The notes beneath the pieces were generated by a model. The model was not told the origin of the DNA. It saw only the letters and a program-made list of their open reading frames with translations, and did not search any database. 64,000 bases of DNA from NCBI RefSeq assembly GCF_006385875.1, contig NZ_VFSU01000034.1:372001-436000 (forward strand), in the 5' to 3' direction. This document shows positions 1 to 8,859 of the stretch, in pieces. A program made the position numbers and the translations under genes. The DNA is from Sandaracinobacter neustonicus (GTDB lineage: Bacteria; Pseudomonadota; Alphaproteobacteria; Sphingomonadales; Sphingomonadaceae). Positions within the stretch are counted from its first letter, which is position 1. Each line of letters starts with the position of its first letter.

Positions 1-1
1 G

Positions 2-853
2 GCCCCCGAAGGGCCGATGACGGTGATCGTGCACCTGCCCACGCAGCGCGCCTTCGTCTATCGCAACGGCATCCGCATCGGCGTCACCACGGTTTCCTCC
101 GGCAAGCCCGGCCACAAGACGCCCACCGGCATCTTCACCATCCTGCAGAAGAATAAGGACCATAAGTCCAACCTCTATAACAGCGCGCCCATGCCCTATA
201 TGCAGCGGCTGACGTGGGATGGCATTGCGCTGCACGCCGGGAACCTGCCCGGCTATCCGGCGAGCCATGGCTGCATCCGCATGCCGATGGAGTTTTCCAA
301 GAAGCTGTTCGAGGCCTCGTCCATGGGGATGACGGTGGTGGTGACGAACGGGCTGGTGACGCCGGAAGTGGCGGACGCCAATGCCTTTCTGATGCCGGTT
401 ACCGCCAAGGGCGTGGCAGACGATCCGACGCTGCGCCGCCTGAGCAAGGACGAGAACTGGCGCTGGACGCCGGAGAAATCCCCCACCGGTCCCGTCACCA
501 TCGTGCTCTCCACCGATAACGAGCGGGTGATCGTGTTCCGCAACGGGGTGGAGATCGGCCGCAGCAAGGTGCAAATCGCCAAGGGCTTCGAAATCGGCAC
601 CCGCGCGCTGCAATATGCAGGCACTGACGCGGACGGCCAGACGCGCTGGATATTCATTCCGCTGCCCGGTTACGAGACGGAGAAGGGGCAGGCCGACGAG
701 AAGAGCGCGTTGCAGTCCATCTTCATCCCCGCGGATTTCAACCGCCTCGTCCGTTCCGTGATCGGGCCGGGCACCACGGTGCTGGCGACCCATGGCGGCC
801 TGAACAGCGGGCAGGCGGGCAAGGCGACGACGGTGATCGCGACGGACCAATAA
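2..853 (+). CDS. L,D-transpeptidase (YkuD) family protein, 5' end outside window
   Basis: Likely envelope enzyme that forms 3-3 peptidoglycan crosslinks or attaches proteins to peptidoglycan through a catalytic cysteine. The frame is open to the left edge and the residues before the first ATG (position 17) fit the domain, so the true start, and any signal peptide, lies outside the window. Residues from the ATG at 17 onward form a YkuD domain with the motif SHGCIRMP at about residues 84-91, whose Cys is the expected nucleophile. From about residue 160 a second stretch repeats the beginning of the first (GPVT..., then FRNGVEIG against YRNGIRIG) but has no HGC motif, so it appears to be a degenerate duplicate. 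The family call is firm; the substrate is not known. Confidence 0.85.
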   Translation, partial: APEGPMTVIVHLPTQRAFVYRNGIRIGVTTVSSGKPGHKTPTGIFTILQKNKDHKSNLYNSAPMPYMQRLTWDGIALHAGNLPGYPASHGCIRMPMEFSKKLFEASSMGMTVVVTNGLVTPEVADANAFLMPVTAKGVADDPTLRRLSKDENWRWTPEKSPTGPVTIVLSTDNERVIVFRNGVEIGRSKVQIAKGFEIGTRALQYAGTDADGQTRWIFIPLPGYETEKGQADEKSALQSIFIPADFNRLVRSVIGPGTTVLATHGGLNSGQAGKATTVIATDQ

Positions 854-1000
854 ACGGCCGCGTGGAAACCTTAATCGCGGCATTCGCAGTCGGAATATTT
901 GACAGTTTGTCTAGATTTGGGGCCTTTTCGCCCCTGTAGACCCGGCTGGCACGCTTCTTGCCAAAGATTGCAATGACGCAATATTTGGGAAGATCAGATT

Positions 1001-1228
1001 ATGAGCATCCGTCCGATTGCAGGGCTTTTGGCCCTGTCGATGGCCGGTTCCGCGCAAGCGGGCACTTCGCTGAACATGGAGACAACCGCGCTGGGGGCCA
1101 TGCTGCTGCTGGCGGCGCTGGGCAGCGGCTTGGTGGTGTTCGCGTTGCAGGAGCGCGGCCGCGAGCGGCAGAAGGGCCAGGAGCCGGTGCGCATCCGGCA
1201 GACCATCCGCCGTTACAACCAGCCCTGA
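1001..1228 (+). CDS. Small membrane protein, unknown function
   Basis: 75 residues. The N-terminus looks like a signal peptide ending near AQAG (residues 19-22), followed by one hydrophobic helix (about residues 30-49) and a basic tail rich in Arg, Gln and Lys. A purine-rich ribosome site (gggaag) lies about 8-13 nt before the ATG. It is convergent with the lipoprotein gene that ends 3 nt downstream. I do not recognise a family. Coding seems likely from the signal/TM layout and the start context; function is unknown. Confidence 0.6.
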   Translation: MSIRPIAGLLALSMAGSAQAGTSLNMETTALGAMLLLAALGSGLVVFALQERGRERQKGQEPVRIRQTIRRYNQP

Positions 1229-1231
1229 GGT

Positions 1232-1549
1232 TCAGCCCCGAACGAAGCAGCCCAGCCCTGCGCGCAGCACCACGCCCACCGTTTCCGGGTCCAGATCGCG
1301 CTTCAGAAGGTCCATCACCTGCTTCTGGCTCAGCTTCGCAGGCGATGTGTTCACCAGCTTCGCCACGCGCTGCAAGGATTTCAACTGGCCGACGGACAGT
1401 TCCTTGCCCATCGGTTCGGCCATGCAGGCCGCCATCGGCTCGGACATGCCCGCCTCTGTGAGGGCAGAGCGAACCTGCGCTTCCTTGGTGGTGGCGCAGG
1501 CGCCCAACAGCAGGGGCAGGGCGATCAGGGGCAGGGAAAAGGAACGCAT
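1232..1549 (-). CDS. Small lipoprotein, paralogue of its upstream neighbour
   Basis: 105 residues from the ATG at 1549. That start is chosen because it opens a lipoprotein signal with lipobox LGAC and overlaps the stop of the upstream gene by one base (TGATG), typical of translational coupling. The mature part carries the motif LSVGQLKSLQR, one internal Cys and a Cys near the C-terminus. The same arrangement occurs in the gene immediately upstream, so the two look like a tandem duplication. Probably anchored in the envelope; no function can be assigned. Confidence 0.75.
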   Translation of the reverse strand: MRSFSLPLIALPLLLGACATTKEAQVRSALTEAGMSEPMAACMAEPMGKELSVGQLKSLQRVAKLVNTSPAKLSQKQVMDLLKRDLDPETVGVVLRAGLGCFVRG

Positions 1550-1884
1550 CACGCGCCAGTAGCGCTGGTGCGTGCCTGCATGCAATCGGCCGCCATTCGG
1601 CCCACCGCAACCAGCGTGTCATCGTCCACATGGTTGCGGATGGCGTCGATCACGTCGCCCACCGGCATTTCCCGGATCGGCTGATCCATGGCGCTGGCGG
1701 CGCGTTGCAGGGATCGCAGCTGGCCGATGGACAGCTGGCGGCTGGAGCGCGAGGCAAGGCAGCGCGCATCTTCGCGGGTGAAGCCCACGCTGCGCAGCGC
1801 GTTATCGACTTCGGTGTGCTTGATCGCCGTTACGCAGCCGGGCAGCATCACCGCCAGAGCCATGGCACCAATGATTATCCGCAC
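1549..1884 (-). CDS. Small lipoprotein, first of a tandem pair
   Basis: 111 residues with lipobox LPGC near residue 17. The mature region has LSIGQLRSLQR and two Cys at positions matching those of the downstream paralogue, but the rest has diverged. It is the promoter-proximal gene of the pair and is transcribed divergently from the sulfotransferase gene, with about 57 nt between the two starts. Function unknown. Confidence 0.75.
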   Translation of the reverse strand: MRIIIGAMALAVMLPGCVTAIKHTEVDNALRSVGFTREDARCLASRSSRQLSIGQLRSLQRAASAMDQPIREMPVGDVIDAIRNHVDDDTLVAVGRMAADCMQARTSATGA

Positions 1885-1941
1885 CGCTTCACACTCCCGC
1901 CTTCTAAAACCGATGGTCCGCTTATAAAGCTGTTCAGGACC

Positions 1942-3225
1942 ATGGAAATGCCTTCATTGCCGCCCGCAAACCATTTTCGCCCCCTTCATCTTCGACTGAT
2001 GATGGGGGCGCTTCGCTCTGCATGGTCGGCAGGTGTTCTCCAGCCCGTCGATCTGTCGCCGGAGCGGCTGCGCGCCATGGCCGAGAAAGACACGGGGCTG
2101 ACGGCGGACCTGTCGGACAGGGCGCTGTTCGAGGACAAGCTGGCGGTGCTGCTGCCATCCCTGCACGAAGAGGCGCGGCTGACGGACTTCGGGCGGCTGG
2201 TGTCGCACGGGTCGCTGCTGAAGCTGATGAAAGACCGGCTGCGGTTCGAAGCGATCATGGCCGAGCATCCCGAGATCGACCGGATTGAACTGGCCCCGCC
2301 GGTGATCATCGTCGGCTCCATGCGATCCGGCACCACGCGGATGCAGCGGCTGCTGGCCGCTGATCCGGGGTTCGAAGCGCTGCGGCTGTATGAATCGCAA
2401 TCGCCCGTGCCCTCTCCTGACGTGATGCGGGCGAAGGCGGCCGGGCGGCGCGATCCGCGCATCGCGCAGGCGGGGCGCATCCTGAAGCTGCTGGTCTCCA
2501 TCAACCCCGCCATCCTGCAGGTGCACCCCACCGGACCGATGGAGGTGGACGAGGAACTGGGGCTGCTGGACCAGTCGCTCTCCAGCGCGATGATCGAAGT
2601 GCAGAAGCGCATCCCCAGCTTCGCCCGCCACGCCGAAATGACGGACGACACGCCAGCCTATCGTCGCCTGCACCGGCTGCTGAAGCTGCGCACATGGTTC
2701 GAGGGGAGCGATCCGACCCATCCCTATGTGTTGAAAACGCCACAGCATATGCAGGACATCGCCGCGCTGAATGCCGTGTTCCCGCAATCGCCGCTGATCT
2801 TCCTGCACCGCGATCCGGTGCAACTCGTGGCATCCGGCGCCAGCCTTGCGTGGAACCAGATGGTGATCCAGTCAGACGATGTCGATCCGCACTGGATCGG
2901 GCGGGAATGGCTGCACAAGACGCGGCATCGGCTGGAAACCGTCTCTGCGGTGCGGCAACAGATTCCGGCGCGGCGGCAGTTCGACCTGAGCTTCACCGAA
3001 GTTGGGGCGGACTGGCGCGGGGCGATCACCCGCACCTATGACTTTCTCGGTCGCGAACTGACGCCCGCCGTGCTGAATGCCATGCAGGCCTATATGGACC
3101 GCGCCGCGCGCGAGCATCGCCACGCGCAGCACCGCTATCGGCTGGAGCAGTTCGGGCTGGAAGCCGGGGATGTGCGGGATGAATTGTCGCGCTGGACTGT
3201 CGATGCTGAACCGCTGGCTGCCTAG
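1942..3225 (+). CDS. Sulfotransferase family protein
   Basis: Predicted to transfer sulfate from PAPS to an unknown acceptor. 427 residues from the ATG at 1942; the frame is open further upstream but that part overlaps the divergent lipoprotein gene. A PAPS-binding P-loop (VGSMRSGTTRM, about residues 124-134) and a downstream HRDP motif within a strand-loop typical of the 3'-phosphate site are visible. This is the bacterial Sulfotransfer_3-like type. No signal peptide is seen, so a cytoplasmic location is likely. Its last 23 nt overlap the start of the next gene, suggesting co-transcription with the serine hydrolase. The acceptor cannot be read from sequence. Confidence 0.85.
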   Translation: MEMPSLPPANHFRPLHLRLMMGALRSAWSAGVLQPVDLSPERLRAMAEKDTGLTADLSDRALFEDKLAVLLPSLHEEARLTDFGRLVSHGSLLKLMKDRLRFEAIMAEHPEIDRIELAPPVIIVGSMRSGTTRMQRLLAADPGFEALRLYESQSPVPSPDVMRAKAAGRRDPRIAQAGRILKLLVSINPAILQVHPTGPMEVDEELGLLDQSLSSAMIEVQKRIPSFARHAEMTDDTPAYRRLHRLLKLRTWFEGSDPTHPYVLKTPQHMQDIAALNAVFPQSPLIFLHRDPVQLVASGASLAWNQMVIQSDDVDPHWIGREWLHKTRHRLETVSAVRQQIPARRQFDLSFTEVGADWRGAITRTYDFLGRELTPAVLNAMQAYMDRAAREHRHAQHRYRLEQFGLEAGDVRDELSRWTVDAEPLAA

Positions 3226-4462
3226 TTTCGCACTGCTGCTGGCGGCCCCGGCGGCGGCGGTGCCGCTCGGCGGGATCGAGGTTCCGGCTTATGGGCTGGT
3301 CGCGCAAGGGCAGGCGCGCGCGCCGCTGCGGATCGCGGAAGGCGCGGCGGAATTCGCGCCGGACGGGCGGGTGCTCAGGCCGTTCACGGTGGACAATCCC
3401 GTGCGGATCGCCTCAATCTCCAAGGTGGTGGTGGCACTGGCGCTGCACCGGCTGGCGGATGCCGGGCGGATCGATCTGGATGCGGACGTGTCGCGCTATC
3501 TGGGTTGGACGCTGCGCAACCCGGCGCACCCGGAGGTGCCGATCAGCATCCGGCAGATGATGCGGCATGAAAGCTCGTTGTCGGATGCGGGGGGCTATTT
3601 CTTCCCGCTGGGGCAGCGATTGCGCGACCATGTGGGGGCGGCCAGCTTCTCCGCCGCCGCGCCTGGCACGGCCTTCGATTATGCCAACCTCAATCAGGCG
3701 CTGCTGGGCGAAGTGATCGAGCAGGTGACGGGCCAGCGTTTCGACGAGGCCGTGCAGGCGCTGGTGCTGGAACCGCTGGGGATCGACGCCTGCTACAACT
3801 GGTCCGGCTGTTCGGCAGCGAAGGTGCGGGCGGGCGCAGCGATCTATCGCAAGGCCGCGTCAGACGAAGGGCCGTGGGACGCGAACGGCCCGTGGATCGC
3901 GCAGATCGACGCGAAGCGCCCGCCGGATGCCTGCGAAGTGCGGATCGCCGACGGCGCGGCCTGCGATCTTTCCACCTATGTGGTGGGCAGCAACGGCAGC
4001 CTGTTCAGCCCGCAGGGCGGCTTGCGGATTTCGCTGGCGGACCTGTCAAAGCTGGGGTTGGCGCTGTTGAAGGATGATGGCTTTCTGAAGCCGGACACGC
4101 GCGCCAGCCTGTTCCGTGCCGTTCGCGTGAAACCGGCTGGCGGCGGCGAGGAAACCGACGCCGGGTTGATGCAATATTGGTCTGAAGGGGGGCTGCACTG
4201 CTTTTCCGGCATCGGGGAGCCGGGCACGGACCAGCCGCTCAGCCCGCAGCCGCTGAAAGGCTGCGGCCATCTGGGCGATGCCTATGGGTTGAAATCAGGG
4301 CTGGTGATCGATCCCGTGGCCGGAACCAGTCTCAGTTGGGCCTTCACCGGCGTGTCCGCGCCGCCGCCGCCCGGCCGCAACAGCCACTTCTCCGCCCCGG
4401 AAGAAGCGTTGGTGGCGCGCGCCGCGAACTGGTTGTCGACGCAAAACTCTACTGTGCGTTAA
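3203..4462 (+). CDS. Serine hydrolase, class C beta-lactamase-like
   Basis: 419 residues from the ATG at 3203, which begins a signal peptide (LLLAAPAAAV). The start lies inside the end of the sulfotransferase gene (23 nt overlap). Motifs of the beta-lactamase/penicillin-binding serine hydrolase fold are present: SISK at residues 71-74 (nucleophile Ser, general-base Lys) and YAN at 160-162. Members include esterases, D-amino-acid peptidases and beta-lactamases, and sequence alone does not separate these. Expected to be periplasmic. Pairing with a sulfotransferase is notable but the functional link is inference. Confidence 0.85.
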   Translation: MLNRWLPSFALLLAAPAAAVPLGGIEVPAYGLVAQGQARAPLRIAEGAAEFAPDGRVLRPFTVDNPVRIASISKVVVALALHRLADAGRIDLDADVSRYLGWTLRNPAHPEVPISIRQMMRHESSLSDAGGYFFPLGQRLRDHVGAASFSAAAPGTAFDYANLNQALLGEVIEQVTGQRFDEAVQALVLEPLGIDACYNWSGCSAAKVRAGAAIYRKAASDEGPWDANGPWIAQIDAKRPPDACEVRIADGAACDLSTYVVGSNGSLFSPQGGLRISLADLSKLGLALLKDDGFLKPDTRASLFRAVRVKPAGGGEETDAGLMQYWSEGGLHCFSGIGEPGTDQPLSPQPLKGCGHLGDAYGLKSGLVIDPVAGTSLSWAFTGVSAPPPPGRNSHFSAPEEALVARAANWLSTQNSTVR

Positions 4463-4572
4463 CCCATCAATTCAGTTCTTTACCTTCAATCTGCATTCCC
4501 TCCCCGGCGCATCTCTGCGAACCGGTGGGCAGGATCGTGGAGGGCACGATCGAAATGTTCAGGGGCATTCAC

Positions 4573-5331
4573 ATGCGTTTCATCCTTGCAGCAGCCGCCA
4601 TCGCGGTTGCCGGTCCGGCGTCTGCCGCCATCGTCACGTTCGAAAACATCACCGGCACATGGTCGAATCCGATCGGTGGCAGCAACATCAGCTATTCCGG
4701 CAACGGCACCGATGACGCCAGCATCCGCTGGGGCAACAGCACGGGGCAGGGCAAGTCGGGCTATGATTTCGAAGAGATTTCGATCCCCGGCCTCACGGTC
4801 AATCCGCCGGCTGGCTCCGATCTCGCCACCATCGGCCTGTTCCGCCATGTGAACCAGCCGATCACGGGCAATGCGATCTCCGGCGTCACGCTGACCTTCA
4901 CCACCGACGTGAAGCTGGACGGCACCTATCTGGATACGGTGAATTTCGTCTATAATTTCAAGCACACCGAGACGCCAAACGACGCCCGCCCCTGCCAGTT
5001 CGGTGGTGCGAACGGGTTTGGCGTGAACAGCAATGGCTGCGCAGACCGTGTGCTGGTGAACTTCAACAGCCAGTCCGATTCCTTCGTGATCGACGGCAAG
5101 CATTACGCGCTGGACATCGTCGGCTTCCTTGTCGGCGGCGATCCGGCCACGGCCTTCCTCACCAAGGAAAAGCGGGTCAACGAAGCCTATCTGCAAGGGC
5201 GCGTGGTGCTCTACAGCGACCTTGTCGACGGTGTGCCGGAACCCGCCACATGGGCGATGCTGATCGCGGGCTTTGGGCTGGTGGGCGCCGCCGCGCGCCG
5301 CCGCGAGCGGCTGGCCCTGCAAACCGCCTGA
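4573..5331 (+). CDS. PEPxxWA-CTERM sorting domain protein
   Basis: Secreted protein of 252 residues. An ATG at 4555 is also in frame, but the ATG at 4573 follows an AGGGG ribosome site by 7 nt and directly opens the signal peptide (cleavage near PASAA). The body is a beta-rich region with no recognised catalytic motif. The C-terminus has the full sorting signal: VPEPATWAMLIAGFGLVG, a hydrophobic helix, then an Arg cluster (AARRRE). Such proteins are processed by an exosortase system, which is not in this window. The gene is convergent with the TraB/GumN gene. Confidence 0.9.
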   Translation: MRFILAAAAIAVAGPASAAIVTFENITGTWSNPIGGSNISYSGNGTDDASIRWGNSTGQGKSGYDFEEISIPGLTVNPPAGSDLATIGLFRHVNQPITGNAISGVTLTFTTDVKLDGTYLDTVNFVYNFKHTETPNDARPCQFGGANGFGVNSNGCADRVLVNFNSQSDSFVIDGKHYALDIVGFLVGGDPATAFLTKEKRVNEAYLQGRVVLYSDLVDGVPEPATWAMLIAGFGLVGAAARRRERLALQTA

Positions 5332-5344
5332 CGCGCGAGACTGG

Positions 5345-5368
5345 CTGTCGGGGCATCCGCCCCGGCAG
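5345..5368. terminator. Hairpin between convergent genes
   Basis: A stem of about 10 bp (ctgtcggggc against gccccggcag, one G-T pair, 4-nt loop) fills the 37-nt gap between the convergent PEP-CTERM and TraB/GumN genes. No T-tract follows on either strand, so its role as a bidirectional terminator is only suggested. Confidence 0.4.
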
Positions 5369-6301
5369 TCAGCGCCGCTTGCGTTTCGCCGGCTTTGGCA
5401 CTTCGGGCAGCACGCGGGAGACCTTGATCCCCTGCCGTTGCAGATCTTCGATCAGGCTGCCCTTGCCCGCCATATGGCCAGCCCCCACGGCGATGAACAT
5501 CGGGGCTTCATCGGCCTTCATCTGCCTGGCGATCCAGTCCGCCCAGCGGGCGTTACGATCCTCCACCAGCATGCGCTTCAGCATGGGGGAGCGGGCGAAA
5601 TCCGCATTCACCCTGTCTGCCAGCGCCTCGGTATTGCCCAGCAGCCAGTCGCCGATCAGCAGCGAGGTGTTGCCCTTCGAATTGTCCAGCTCTGACAGCG
5701 TCGAGACCAGCAGCAACTGCTGATCCGCCTCGCTCAGCGCGTCGAAGTTGATCAGCTGCTCCTCGGCGGTTTCCAGCGCCTTGATCGGGATGCCCTTCAT
5801 CCGCGCCCGCTCCGTCAGCACGGCTTCCACGCCGATGCGCGGATCGATTCCATCCGCCTGCGCCTGCAGGTTTGAGAGCACCAGCGCGACGAACCATGTC
5901 TTGCTGTAATCCAACGGGCCGGGGGACAGCCGGGTGACGGCCTTGTTCAGCGTCGGCCGCCAGTCCGGCGGCACCCGCTCTGGCAGCGGGCGCGGCGATT
6001 GCAGCCGGGTCAGCTTCAGGATCACCGGGGCGATGCTCGCCGGATTGTCCGGCACCTCGGTTTCCAGCACCAGCCGGTTCGATTGATCCAGCGCGGCCAC
6101 CACATGCGGCTTGAACCAGTCCACCCCGCGCGGCAGCGCGTGCACCGTGCCGAACAGATAAGCACGGGATTTGCCCAGCTCCAGCTGCCAAAGCGCGGGC
6201 ACCTCCGGCTTGGGCGGAGCGGGTTTTTGCGCGAACGCAGCGCCGAACGGCAGGATCAGCAGCGAAAGGCAGAGCAGTATCTGCCGGATGATTCGGATCA
6301 T
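5369..6301 (-). CDS. TraB/GumN family protein
   Basis: 310 residues. The chosen ATG at 6301 starts a signal peptide (hydrophobic LLCLSLLILPFG, cleavage near FAQ) and overlaps the stop of the upstream ligase gene by 4 nt (ATGA). The family's two diagnostic histidine motifs are present: GTVH at residues 51-54 and GAGH near the C-terminus. TraB/GumN proteins are Tiki-like metalloproteases or of unknown activity in bacteria. Predicted to be exported to the periplasm. Co-transcribed with the acyl-CoA ligase; no direct biochemical link is apparent. Confidence 0.85.
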   Translation of the reverse strand: MIRIIRQILLCLSLLILPFGAAFAQKPAPPKPEVPALWQLELGKSRAYLFGTVHALPRGVDWFKPHVVAALDQSNRLVLETEVPDNPASIAPVILKLTRLQSPRPLPERVPPDWRPTLNKAVTRLSPGPLDYSKTWFVALVLSNLQAQADGIDPRIGVEAVLTERARMKGIPIKALETAEEQLINFDALSEADQQLLLVSTLSELDNSKGNTSLLIGDWLLGNTEALADRVNADFARSPMLKRMLVEDRNARWADWIARQMKADEAPMFIAVGAGHMAGKGSLIEDLQRQGIKVSRVLPEVPKPAKRKRR

Positions 6302-7815
6302 CCCGCCTTTTTGGGCCAGTAGCGATCCTTCACAAGCCGCTTGTACAGCTTGCCCGTGTCGTGCCGGGGCAGTTCCGGGTCGAAATCCACCGAACGCGGG
6401 CATTTGATGTGCGAAAGATGCGCGCGGGCGAATTCCATCAGTTCGGCTGCGAAGTCCGGCCCGGCATCGGCCCAGTCGCGCGGCTGAACCACCGCTTTCA
6501 CTTCCTCGCCCAGATCCTCGCTGGGCACACCGATCACGGCGACGTCGGCCACCTTCGGGTGCATCACAAGGATATTCTCGGTTTCCTGCGGATACACATT
6601 CACCCCGCCGGAAATGATCATGTAGCTGGAGCGATCCGTGAGGAAAAGATAGCCGTCTTCATCGACATAGCCGATGTCGCCGAAGGTCGCGCCATGGGCG
6701 TTGCGCGTTTCCGCCGTCTTGTCCGGGGCGTTGTGATAACTGGTTTCCGGCCCGCCATAAAAATACACCCGGCCTTCGCGGCCCGGCGGCAGCAGATTGT
6801 CGTCATCGTCCAGAATCCGGATTTCGCCCAGCAGGCTTTTGCCCACCGAGCCTTTCTTGTTCATCCATTCATCCGAACTGATGGCGGTGAAGCCCGAGCC
6901 TTCGGTGGCGGAATAATATTCGAAGATGCGATTGCCCCACCAGCCGATCATCTGCTCCTTCACGGCGACGGGGCAGGGCGCGGCGGCGTGGATCACTGCG
7001 CGCAGGCTGGAAACGTCATATTTCGCCCGCACCTCTTCCGGCAGCTTCAGGATTTTCACGAACATGGTGGGCACCACCTGGCTATGCGTGACGCCATATT
7101 GCTGGACCAGTTGCAGATAGCGTTCGGGATCGAACTTCTCCATCACGATCACTGTGCCGCCGAACTTGTGCGCGGTCATGCAATAGCGCAGCGGGGCGGC
7201 GTGATAGAGCGGCGCGGGCGACAGATAGGTCATCCCCGGCGCAAAACTGTAGAGCATGCCGACAAGGCCCGTCAGGGCGTCCATCTCGTCGATGGGGCCG
7301 TCGGATAGCGGGCCGATGATGCCCTTGGGGCGGCCGGTGGTGCCGCTGGAATAGAGCATGTCGCGACCGGCGCTTTCATCGGCGATGCGACTGGCAGGCT
7401 GCGCGGCGAGCGCGGGTTCGATGGCCGTGAAACCGGGAATCTCCCCGCCCACGGAATAGCGGTGGGGCAACGCGGGCAGATCCTTCGCCACGCCGGCCAG
7501 CGCGGCCCCCGCGATCAGCAGCTTCGCGCCGCAATCCGTCACGATATAGCCCGCCTCGTCCGCCGTCAGCTTGGTGGAGATGCAGGTGAAGATCAGGCCC
7601 GAACGTTGCGCCCCCCAGCACAGCGGCAGGTAATCGATATGGTTTTCCAGAAAGATGGCGATGGTGTCGCCCCGCACCAGCCCGCAGGCGCGATACAGTT
7701 GCGCCGCCTGATTGGACCGCGCCTCAAGTTCCGCGAAGCTCAGCATCTCGCCCGAATTCGCCATGATGACGGCGGGCTTGTCCGGGATGCTGGCGGCGTG
7801 ATGGAACGGATGCAT
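6298..7815 (-). CDS. AMP-dependent acyl-CoA synthetase/ligase
   Basis: Activates a carboxylic acid as acyl-AMP and then forms the acyl-CoA thioester. 505 residues, cytoplasmic. The AMP-binding signature [11 protein letters not shown] lies at about residues 155-165; further conserved stretches are YSATEG, the [12 protein letters not shown] hinge region and GKLYKR with the catalytic Lys near the end. The N-terminus is compact with no extra domain. It resembles medium/long-chain or aromatic acid-CoA ligases, and the substrate cannot be decided. It is the first gene of a two-gene unit and divergent from glyQ, with 174 nt between the starts for both promoters. Confidence 0.9.
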   Translation of the reverse strand: MHPFHHAASIPDKPAVIMANSGEMLSFAELEARSNQAAQLYRACGLVRGDTIAIFLENHIDYLPLCWGAQRSGLIFTCISTKLTADEAGYIVTDCGAKLLIAGAALAGVAKDLPALPHRYSVGGEIPGFTAIEPALAAQPASRIADESAGRDMLYSSGTTGRPKGIIGPLSDGPIDEMDALTGLVGMLYSFAPGMTYLSPAPLYHAAPLRYCMTAHKFGGTVIVMEKFDPERYLQLVQQYGVTHSQVVPTMFVKILKLPEEVRAKYDVSSLRAVIHAAAPCPVAVKEQMIGWWGNRIFEYYSATEGSGFTAISSDEWMNKKGSVGKSLLGEIRILDDDDNLLPPGREGRVYFYGGPETSYHNAPDKTAETRNAHGATFGDIGYVDEDGYLFLTDRSSYMIISGGVNVYPQETENILVMHPKVADVAVIGVPSEDLGEEVKAVVQPRDWADAGPDFAAELMEFARAHLSHIKCPRSVDFDPELPRHDTGKLYKRLVKDRYWPKKAG

Positions 7816-7989
7816 TGTCTCTCCCCGATACTCTCCGCCCTGTCATCTAGGGCGGTTGGCGGGGGATGGGGAGGCGTTTCGCCCCCCACCTGCCACATGT
7901 CACAGGCGGCACGGGGCACAATTCGCGGCGCGGTGCGGGCTTTCCCTTTCCTGCTGCACCCGCTAACCGCGCGGGGTGAGAGAAAAGCC

Positions 7990-8859
7990 ATGAGCACGAA
8001 ACCAACCTGTTTTCAGGACATCATCCTGACGCTGCACGCCTATTGGTCGGCGCGCGGCTGCGCGATTCTGCAGCCTTACGATATGGAGATGGGTGCGGGC
8101 ACCTTCCACCCGGCGACGACTCTGCGCGCGCTGGGGCCGAAGCCGTGGAAGGCCGCCTATGTGCAGCCCAGCCGTCGGCCTTCGGACGGCCGCTATGGCG
8201 AGAACCCCAACCGGCTGCAGCATTATTACCAGTATCAGGTGATCCTGAAGCCCTCGCCGGACGACATTCTCGATCAGTATTTGGGCAGCCTTGAAGCCAT
8301 CGGCATCGATGTGCAGCTGAACGACATCCGTTTCGTGGAGGATGATTGGGAAAGCCCCACGCTGGGCGCGTGGGGGCTGGGCTGGGAAGTCTGGTGCAAC
8401 GGCATGGAGGTGACGCAGTTCACCTATTTCCAGCAGGTGGGCGGGCATGATTGTGCGCCCGTGGCCGGTGAAATCACCTACGGGCTGGAACGGCTGGCGA
8501 TGTATATCCTGGGCGTGGAGAACGTCTATGACCTGCCCTTCAACAACGAGGGGCTGAGCTATGGCGACGTGTTCCTTGAAAACGAACGCCAGTTCTCCGC
8601 CTATAATTTCGAACATGCCAATACCGAGGCGCTGTTCGACGGCTTCAAAAAATCTGCCGAGGAATGCCGGGCGCTGGTGGAAGCCGGGCTGCCGCTGCCG
8701 GCCTATGATCAGGCAATCAAGGCCAGCCACCAGTTCAACCTGCTGAACGCGCGCGGGGTGATTTCGGTGGCGGAACGGCAGGCCTATATCGGCCGGGTGC
8801 GCGATCTGGTGAAGGCCGTGGCCGATCTTCAGGTGGCGAAGGAGACGGCCAATGGCTGA
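7990..8859 (+). CDS. glyQ: Glycine--tRNA ligase alpha subunit
   Basis: Catalytic subunit of the bacterial alpha2-beta2 glycyl-tRNA synthetase, which charges tRNA-Gly. 289 residues from the ATG at 7990, the usual length. The near-invariant N-terminal block ([19 protein letters not shown], then [13 protein letters not shown]) and VQPSRRP are present. The frame is open far upstream, but homology begins at this Met. Its last 8 nt overlap glyS, fitting equal production of the two subunits. Confidence 0.98.
   Translation: MSTKPTCFQDIILTLHAYWSARGCAILQPYDMEMGAGTFHPATTLRALGPKPWKAAYVQPSRRPSDGRYGENPNRLQHYYQYQVILKPSPDDILDQYLGSLEAIGIDVQLNDIRFVEDDWESPTLGAWGLGWEVWCNGMEVTQFTYFQQVGGHDCAPVAGEITYGLERLAMYILGVENVYDLPFNNEGLSYGDVFLENERQFSAYNFEHANTEALFDGFKKSAEECRALVEAGLPLPAYDQAIKASHQFNLLNARGVISVAERQAYIGRVRDLVKAVADLQVAKETANG

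Noticed and set aside
899-934. Possible sigma-70 promoter (TTGACA) and small hairpin before the gene at 1001
   Set aside because: The TTGACA is convincing but no -10 box occurs at the right distance, and the hairpin has no T-tract.
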